DNA of 64,000 nucleotides from positions 2,356,001-2,420,000 of the forward strand of contig NZ_JAEDAO010000001.1 in assembly GCF_016641735.1 (NCBI RefSeq), given 5' to 3'. The position numbers and the translations under genes were made by a program. The number at the start of each line of letters is the position of its first letter. Within the stretch, counting starts at the first letter, position 1. A model generated the notes under the pieces. That model did not search any database. It saw only the letters and a list, made by a program, of their open reading frames with translations, and had not been told where the DNA came from. This DNA comes from Ramlibacter algicola. GTDB taxonomy: Bacteria; Pseudomonadota; Gammaproteobacteria; Burkholderiales; Burkholderiaceae_C. Shown here piece after piece: positions 57,562 through 64,000 of this stretch.

Positions 57562-57824
57562 GTCATTCCGGCGAAAGCCGCGCGCACTTCGTCATTCCGG
57601 CGAAAGCCGGAATCCATCGCTGCACAAGGGCCACTGGCTCCGGGCTCGCGCGGAGGTGCACTCCGTTGTGCGAATGTCCTCCGCGTGAGCCGCTTCGCGG
57701 CGCGCTCCCAGCCACGGTGCGAGCACGAGCATGGATTCGGGCTTTCGCCGGAATGACAGTGGGCGTTCGCCGGAATGACAGTGATGGACTCGGAATGAAA
57801 GTGACGGGCGTTCGCCGGAATGAC
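57562..57824. repeat. Dispersed palindromic repeat element, copy 2
   Basis: Direct copies of GTCATTCCGGCGAAAGC start at 57562 and 57591, and reverse copies end at 57757, 57779 and 57824. The interior (57618-57732) includes GCTGCACAAG and TCCGGGCTCGCGC, both also found, inverted, in copy 1. The 281-bp gap between genes is almost wholly this element. The spacing is irregular, so it is not a CRISPR array. Confidence 0.85.
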
Positions 57825-57835
57825 AACGGTGCGAG

Positions 57836-58726
57836 CTAGGAAAACGCCGGCCGCATCCCCCGCACCTGCGCGATCGGCGTCCCCATCGCATGCCCCGTGA
57901 GCCTCTCGAACTCGATCGGGTCGTGCCCGCAGCACAGCTGGACCTGCGCACCGTGGTGGTGGCGCAGTTCGCGCAGGCGGCGCTGGTTGGCGAGGCGCTG
58001 CTTGCGGTCCTTCTCCATCATGGCCTGGTACATGCGAAGACCCGGCGTGCACCACGGCTGCTCGATGTCCATCTCGCGGTGGAAGAAGTAGGCGTCGCCG
58101 GCCTGCAATAGCCATTTGCCGTCGTCCTTGCGCACGGCCACGCCGGCGTGCCCGTGCGTGTGGCCGGGTAGCGGCACCAGCAGGATGTCGTCGGGGAGGC
58201 CGCGCAGGTTGCGCACGGCGTTGAAGCCGAACCAGCTGTCACCGCCGGCCTCGCCGTACACCTGCCACTGCGGGCGTGTTTCGCGCCACTGCTGCGGGCG
58301 GAAGCGCTGGCGATCGAGCCAGGTCTTCTGCAGCAGCGCGTAGTCACGCTCGACGCGCGTCATGTGCACGGACGCGTGCGGAAAGTCGTCCAGCCCGCCG
58401 GCATGGTCGAAGTCCAGGTGCGTCAGCACGATGTGCCGCACGTCGCTGCGCTTGAAGCCCAGTTGCTCCACTTGCCGCGCCGCCGTCATCTCGTCGCGGA
58501 ACTCGGGCTTGAGCAGTGCGAGGAAGAACGCGGAGAGACGCGTGCGCGGCGACGCGCAATCGCGCAGGCCCAGGCCGGTGTCCACCAGCACCAGGCCGTC
58601 GTTCGTCTCCAGCAGCAGGCAGTGGCAGCACAGGTGCGCGCGGGTCAGCACGCCTGGCGTGCGCGAATCCATGAGATGGCCGCCGGCGGGACAGGTCGAG
58701 ATGCAGTTGAGGTGGTGGACGCGCAT
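57836..58726 (-). CDS. Metallo-beta-lactamase-fold hydrolase
   Basis: A 296-aa MBL-fold enzyme. The zinc motif reads LTHLDFDHAGGL (HxDxDH variant), followed by GHTHGHAGV, the bridging Asp in QAGDAYF, and a late CCGHDP histidine. It resembles lactonase-like or general MBL hydrolases; the substrate is unknown. The first 25 residues include several Cys/His (HHLNCISTCPAGGHLM) of unclear role. There is no signal peptide. The gene is convergent with the repeat cluster. Confidence 0.88.
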   Translation of the reverse strand: MRVHHLNCISTCPAGGHLMDSRTPGVLTRAHLCCHCLLLETNDGLVLVDTGLGLRDCASPRTRLSAFFLALLKPEFRDEMTAARQVEQLGFKRSDVRHIVLTHLDFDHAGGLDDFPHASVHMTRVERDYALLQKTWLDRQRFRPQQWRETRPQWQVYGEAGGDSWFGFNAVRNLRGLPDDILLVPLPGHTHGHAGVAVRKDDGKWLLQAGDAYFFHREMDIEQPWCTPGLRMYQAMMEKDRKQRLANQRRLRELRHHHGAQVQLCCGHDPIEFERLTGHAMGTPIAQVRGMRPAFS

Positions 58727-58852
58727 GCGTGCACTGTCCGGTACCCGGCGACGGCAGCGTGTCGTCGCGTCGCGCGTGTCCGCATCGCCGCCGTCCGGCG
58801 CCGAGCACGGCGCACAATGCGGACCCTTTCGAACCGAACACCAAGACGCACG

Positions 58853-59590
58853 ATGTACCAGTTGCACTACTGGCCCGGGATCCAGGGCCGCGGCGAATTC
58901 GTCCGGCTGGCGCTCGAAGCGTCGGGCACGCCGTACCTCGACGTCGCGCGTGGGCCGCAGGAAGAGGGCCAGGGCCTGCCGGCCATGATGGCCGTGTTCG
59001 ACAGCCCCGACATCGCGCGGCCGCCGTTCGCGTGTCCGTTCCTCGTCGACGGCCGCCGCGTGATCGGCCAGACCGCGGCGATCCTGCACTACCTCGGCCC
59101 GCGCATCGGCCTCGTCCCCGCCGGCGAGACCGACCGGCTGTGGGTGCACCAGGTGCAGCTGACGATCGCGGACCTGGTGGCCGAGGCGCACGACGTGCAC
59201 CATCCCGTCGGCAGCAGCCTGTACTACGAGGAGCAGAAGGACGAAGCGCTGCGCCGCGCCGAGGACTTCCGCAAGAACCGGATCCCGAAGTTCTTCGGCT
59301 GGTTCGAGACGCTGCTGGAACGCAACCCGCCGAACAACGGCGCGGTGGTGCCGCACCTGGTCGGCGCGCGCCTGAGCTACGCGGACCTGTCGCTGTACCA
59401 GGTGGTCGACGGCTTGCTGTATGCGCTGCCGAAGGCGACCCGCCGTGCGCTGAAGAAGACGCCGTTCCTGGCCGCACTGCACGAGCGCATCCCGACGCAC
59501 AGGCGCGTGGCGGCGTACCTGGCGAGCGAGCGGCGGCTGCCGTTCAACGAGGAAGGCATCTTCCGGCACTACCCGGAGCTGGATGGCTGA
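58853..59590 (+). CDS. Glutathione S-transferase-like protein
   Basis: A 245-aa GST-fold protein. An N-terminal thioredoxin-like domain (MYQLHYWPGIQGRGEFVRLA; the cis-Pro region CPFLVDGRRVIGQTAAILHYL) is followed by a helical domain with the N-capping-type LSYADLSLYQVVDGL. It may conjugate glutathione to electrophiles or act as a reductase. The frame is open upstream, but the ATG at 58853 matches the fold. No regulator is apparent. Confidence 0.88.
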   Translation: MYQLHYWPGIQGRGEFVRLALEASGTPYLDVARGPQEEGQGLPAMMAVFDSPDIARPPFACPFLVDGRRVIGQTAAILHYLGPRIGLVPAGETDRLWVHQVQLTIADLVAEAHDVHHPVGSSLYYEEQKDEALRRAEDFRKNRIPKFFGWFETLLERNPPNNGAVVPHLVGARLSYADLSLYQVVDGLLYALPKATRRALKKTPFLAALHERIPTHRRVAAYLASERRLPFNEEGIFRHYPELDG

Positions 59591-59600
59591 GCGCTGGCGC

Positions 59601-60146
59601 TCAGCCCGCGAAACCGCCTTCGTCCAGGAAGGCTTGCTCCGCCGGCGTGGTGCGCCGCCCCAGCACCGCGTTGCGATGCGGGAAGCGGCCGAAGCGCTGG
59701 ATGATCTCGTGGTGGATGCGCGCGAACTTCGGTGCTTCCTCGCCGAGGCCGCGCGTGAGCTGCAGCGCCAGCTCCTGGTCCGGCAGCCATTCCGAATGCA
59801 TGAATGGCAGGCAGAAGAAGTTGCGCAGCGGCCCGGCCACCTGCTGCTTGAACCCGCGCCGGATCGCCTGCTGGGCCACGACCCGCGCGAGCGGGTCGGT
59901 CGCATACGAGCGCGCGCTGCCGCGGAACGCGTTCCGGGGCACCTGGTCGAGCAGCAGGACCAGCCCCAGCGCCCCCTCGGCCGATCGAGCCCACGCGCCG
60001 AGTTCGCCGCGTGCGGCGCGTTCGTGCAGCGCCAGGAAGCGATCGCGGCAGTCGGCGTCGAAGGCGTCGTCCTTGCGGAACCACTTCTTCGGGCCGGCGT
60101 CGGTCCAGAAGCGCAGCAGGTCGTCGGGGGAGGGCAGGGGCGTCAT
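59601..60146 (-). CDS. DUF924-family protein
   Basis: A 181-aa protein of the DUF924 family: DDLLRFWTDAGPKKWFRKDD at the start, LVLLLDQVPRNAFRG in the middle, FFCLPFMHSEWLPDQE and GRFPHRNAVLGR later. Structurally such proteins are TPR-like and their function is unknown. The gene converges on the GST gene (10 nt) and is divergent from the 95-aa gene (75 bp). Confidence 0.92.
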   Translation of the reverse strand: MTPLPSPDDLLRFWTDAGPKKWFRKDDAFDADCRDRFLALHERAARGELGAWARSAEGALGLVLLLDQVPRNAFRGSARSYATDPLARVVAQQAIRRGFKQQVAGPLRNFFCLPFMHSEWLPDQELALQLTRGLGEEAPKFARIHHEIIQRFGRFPHRNAVLGRRTTPAEQAFLDEGGFAG

Positions 60147-60155
60147 CGTGGTGCC

Positions 60156-60193
60156 GGCCTACACCGCAAGCGGCGCGGCGCGGCCTAGAGTGG
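60156..60193 (+). promoter_or_regulatory. Two-box element upstream of the 95-aa gene
   Basis: GGCCTAC (60156-60162), 22 nt, then CTAGAGTGG (60185-60193). The first box ends 59 nt before the ATG at 60222. The second box matches the one before the 77-aa gene exactly. Confidence 0.5.
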
Positions 60194-60221
60194 CTGCATT
60201 GCAGCACAGGAGGCACGCAGC

Positions 60222-60509
60222 ATGAGCGGCACCAGCATCGGCCGGGGGCCAGCCCACGGCGGCAACGAGAACCACGACGGCGACCCGACGCACAAGACCA
60301 TGGGCGAAAGCGAACCGAACGACGAGGCGCCTGCGGGTGCCGAGGACCTGGTGGACGCGGCGGCGCCCGACATGCCCGCGGGCGTGAAGGGCGGGCGCAG
60401 CAAGCCGGGCATCGCCAAGGGGCCGCAGAGCTTTCCCGACGGCCCGAACGTCGAGACGAGTCCGCACGAACTCGAAGCGGCGCGCGGCCACCTGCCCAAA
60501 GAGAAATGA
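60222..60509 (+). CDS. Small hydrophilic disordered protein
   Basis: A 95-aa protein (MSGTSIGRGPAHGGNENHDG...) with no hydrophobic core, rich in Gly, Pro, Asp, Glu and His; probably disordered. A strong AGGAGG is 9 nt before the ATG. Function unknown; the composition resembles the 77-aa protein at 56.0 kb, and the two share the upstream element. Confidence 0.78.
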   Translation: MSGTSIGRGPAHGGNENHDGDPTHKTMGESEPNDEAPAGAEDLVDAAAPDMPAGVKGGRSKPGIAKGPQSFPDGPNVETSPHELEAARGHLPKEK

Positions 60510-60571
60510 AACGTTTCGGGTGACCTTGGCCTGGAGCGGTCATCGGTGATCGGGGACAATCCCCGGTCCCC

Positions 60572-62839
<2,268 letters not shown>

Positions 62840-62949
62840 GGCTCCTAGCCCGGCCGCTTGCACGCGGTGAGGGTTGCAATCCTTTGTGAGGGCGGCGTCC
62901 GTTGGGGTGTCCGGCCGCGTACCTTGTGGCGCAACCGTCGGGAGGTTGC

Positions 62950-64000
62950 ATGCCATCGAGAGTCGCGTTCACCTGGACCGTTCCGCTGGCCTCGCTGCTG
63001 CTGGGCGCCTGCGGTGGTGGAGGTGGCGGCGCGGAAGCGCCGGCCGCGGGCGCTGCGTCGGCGGTGGCCGGCAACGCGGCCGAAGGCTTGTGGACCGGAT
63101 CGCTGCCCCTGGCACCGACGGCCGTCCTGGCCGTGCTCGAGAACGGCGAGACCTGGGGCTACTACGCCGGCCCCTCCGCGTACGGCGCGATGCACGGGAC
63201 GACAACGGGGACGGGCACGGCCTTCAGCACCGAGCTCACCGACTACGACCTGCTGGCGGACCTGCGCCTGGGCGTGCACCTGGACGGCACGGCGGTCCCG
63301 CGCACGACGTTCGACTCCACGTCGGCGAACGGCGCGCGCATCGTGCTGTCGTACAGCGGCCGCTATGACCAACCGGCATCGTCCGCGCAACTCGCGGGCA
63401 CCTACCAACTCGATGACCGGGCCGGTGACGCAGTCCTGAAGGGAACCATCACCTTCGACGCGGCTGGTGGCTTCACGGTGGTCGACAGCGGTTGCACCGT
63501 GGCCGGCAGCGCGGTGCCGCGGCCCTCGGGCAAGAACGTGTTCAACCTGAACGTGCTGTTCTCGGGAGATTGCAACCTGGGAAATGGCGCCGTGGGCTCC
63601 GGCATCGTGCTGCTCGACACCACGGTGACTCCGCCGACGCTGGCGGCGATGGCCGTGGTCCCCGGCAACGAGCGCGGCTTCTTCGCCTTCGGCTCGAAAG
63701 GGGCCGCCGCGCCGGCGCCCACCGTGGCGCCTGCACCTCCGCCGGGGACAGGGTCGGGATCCGGCTCGGGCCCCGCGCCGACTCCCGCACCCACGCCGGT
63801 GCCGACGATCGCGCCATCGCCGGCACCCACCCCCGCGCCGACCGTGGCGCCGCCGCCGGCGCCCACACCGCCACCGACAGCCGCGCCCACACCGCGACCG
63901 ACGGGAGGCCCCACGCCACGGCCGACGGGAGGGCCGACTGCAGCACCGACGCCGGCGCCGACAGCGGCGCCCACGTCCGCGCCGACGGCGGCACCGACGG
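62950..64000 (+). CDS. Pro/Thr-repeat lipoprotein, truncated by the right edge
   Basis: An open frame of at least 350 codons running off the window. The signal peptide ends in lipobox LLGAC (C21), followed by a polyglycine spacer. A predicted beta-rich domain (about 45-255, with DLLADLRLGVHLDG and KGTITFDAAGGFTVV) leads to a long repetitive tail of PTPAPT/PTGGPT-type units (from about residue 255). GGAGG lies 4 nt before the ATG. It is likely an outer-membrane or surface lipoprotein whose tail spans to a further domain. Function unknown. Confidence 0.8.
   Translation, partial: MPSRVAFTWTVPLASLLLGACGGGGGGAEAPAAGAASAVAGNAAEGLWTGSLPLAPTAVLAVLENGETWGYYAGPSAYGAMHGTTTGTGTAFSTELTDYDLLADLRLGVHLDGTAVPRTTFDSTSANGARIVLSYSGRYDQPASSAQLAGTYQLDDRAGDAVLKGTITFDAAGGFTVVDSGCTVAGSAVPRPSGKNVFNLNVLFSGDCNLGNGAVGSGIVLLDTTVTPPTLAAMAVVPGNERGFFAFGSKGAAAPAPTVAPAPPPGTGSGSGSGPAPTPAPTPVPTIAPSPAPTPAPTVAPPPAPTPPPTAAPTPRPTGGPTPRPTGGPTAAPTPAPTAAPTSAPTAAPT

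Noticed and set aside
57562..57824. CRISPR array
   Set aside because: Repeat units occur in both orientations with irregular gaps, the spacer is shared with the other cluster, and there are no cas genes.
57563..57826. Short open frames inside the repeat cluster
   Set aside because: They translate the repeat ('SFRRKPES', 'VIPAKAG'-type strings) and have no ribosome site.

Overview
The window is high-G+C chromosomal DNA from a betaproteobacterium, most likely Burkholderiales, family Comamonadaceae (Ramlibacter/Variovorax type). The reasons are the conserved blocks sucA-odhB-lpdA-zapE, ndk-rlmN-pilW-rodZ-ispG-hisS-yfgM-bamB-der-hfq-hflX-hflK-hflC-DUF2065-hisZ-purA, frequent GTG/TTG starts, and dispersed 'GTCATTCCGGCGAAAGC' repeats. 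I see no tRNA, rRNA, transposase, integrase, phage gene or CRISPR array.

Layout. 0-4 kb: a NarL-type response regulator, a degenerate GGDEF protein, an isochorismatase-like hydrolase and propionyl-CoA synthetase. 4.3-11.7 kb: the 2-oxoglutarate dehydrogenase operon (E1, E2, E3) with zapE and a secreted coiled-coil protein. 11.7-18.9 kb: a PP2C phosphatase, a YdcH-like protein with a DinG/YoaA-like Fe-S helicase, bamD, and rluD-scpB-rluB. 19-35.4 kb: the long conserved housekeeping run covering nucleotide metabolism, rRNA/tRNA modification, pilus assembly, isoprenoids, tRNA charging, outer-membrane assembly, ribosome assembly, Hfq, the HflKC complex, HisZ and PurA. 35.4-41.6 kb: a cystathionine beta-lyase-like enzyme, mnmH, a TesA-like esterase divergent from a YbbA-like ATPase, rlmB, a sirtuin and a split chromate-transporter pair.

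From about 41.7 kb the content becomes accessory-like. There is a MarR-GNAT fusion with a candidate operator, an alpha/beta hydrolase whose nucleophile elbow carries glycine, and an FtsH-like membrane AAA/M41 protease with an unusual arginine-finger region. A hybrid histidine kinase, a DUF2868 protein with a DUF3482-like tail, and a RecB/Cas4-type nuclease fused to an XPD/DinG helicase follow. Between them lie many very short, charged or disordered proteins (DUF3606, CsbD and unknowns), ending with exonuclease III, a GST, DUF924 and YgiQ. A proline/threonine-rich lipoprotein gene runs off the right edge.

The most interesting unexplained signal is a repeated two-box element: GTCCTAC or a close variant, 20-22 nt, then a box ending in TGG. 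It lies about 45-60 nt upstream of at least five short hydrophilic-protein genes in the 43.9-60.2 kb region and may mark an undescribed stress regulon. Two copies of a dispersed palindromic element, a minus-strand terminator with no gene feeding it, and palindromes at the hfq, sucA and ftsH-like promoters are also reported. All functions are inferred from sequence motifs and gene order; no database search was run.
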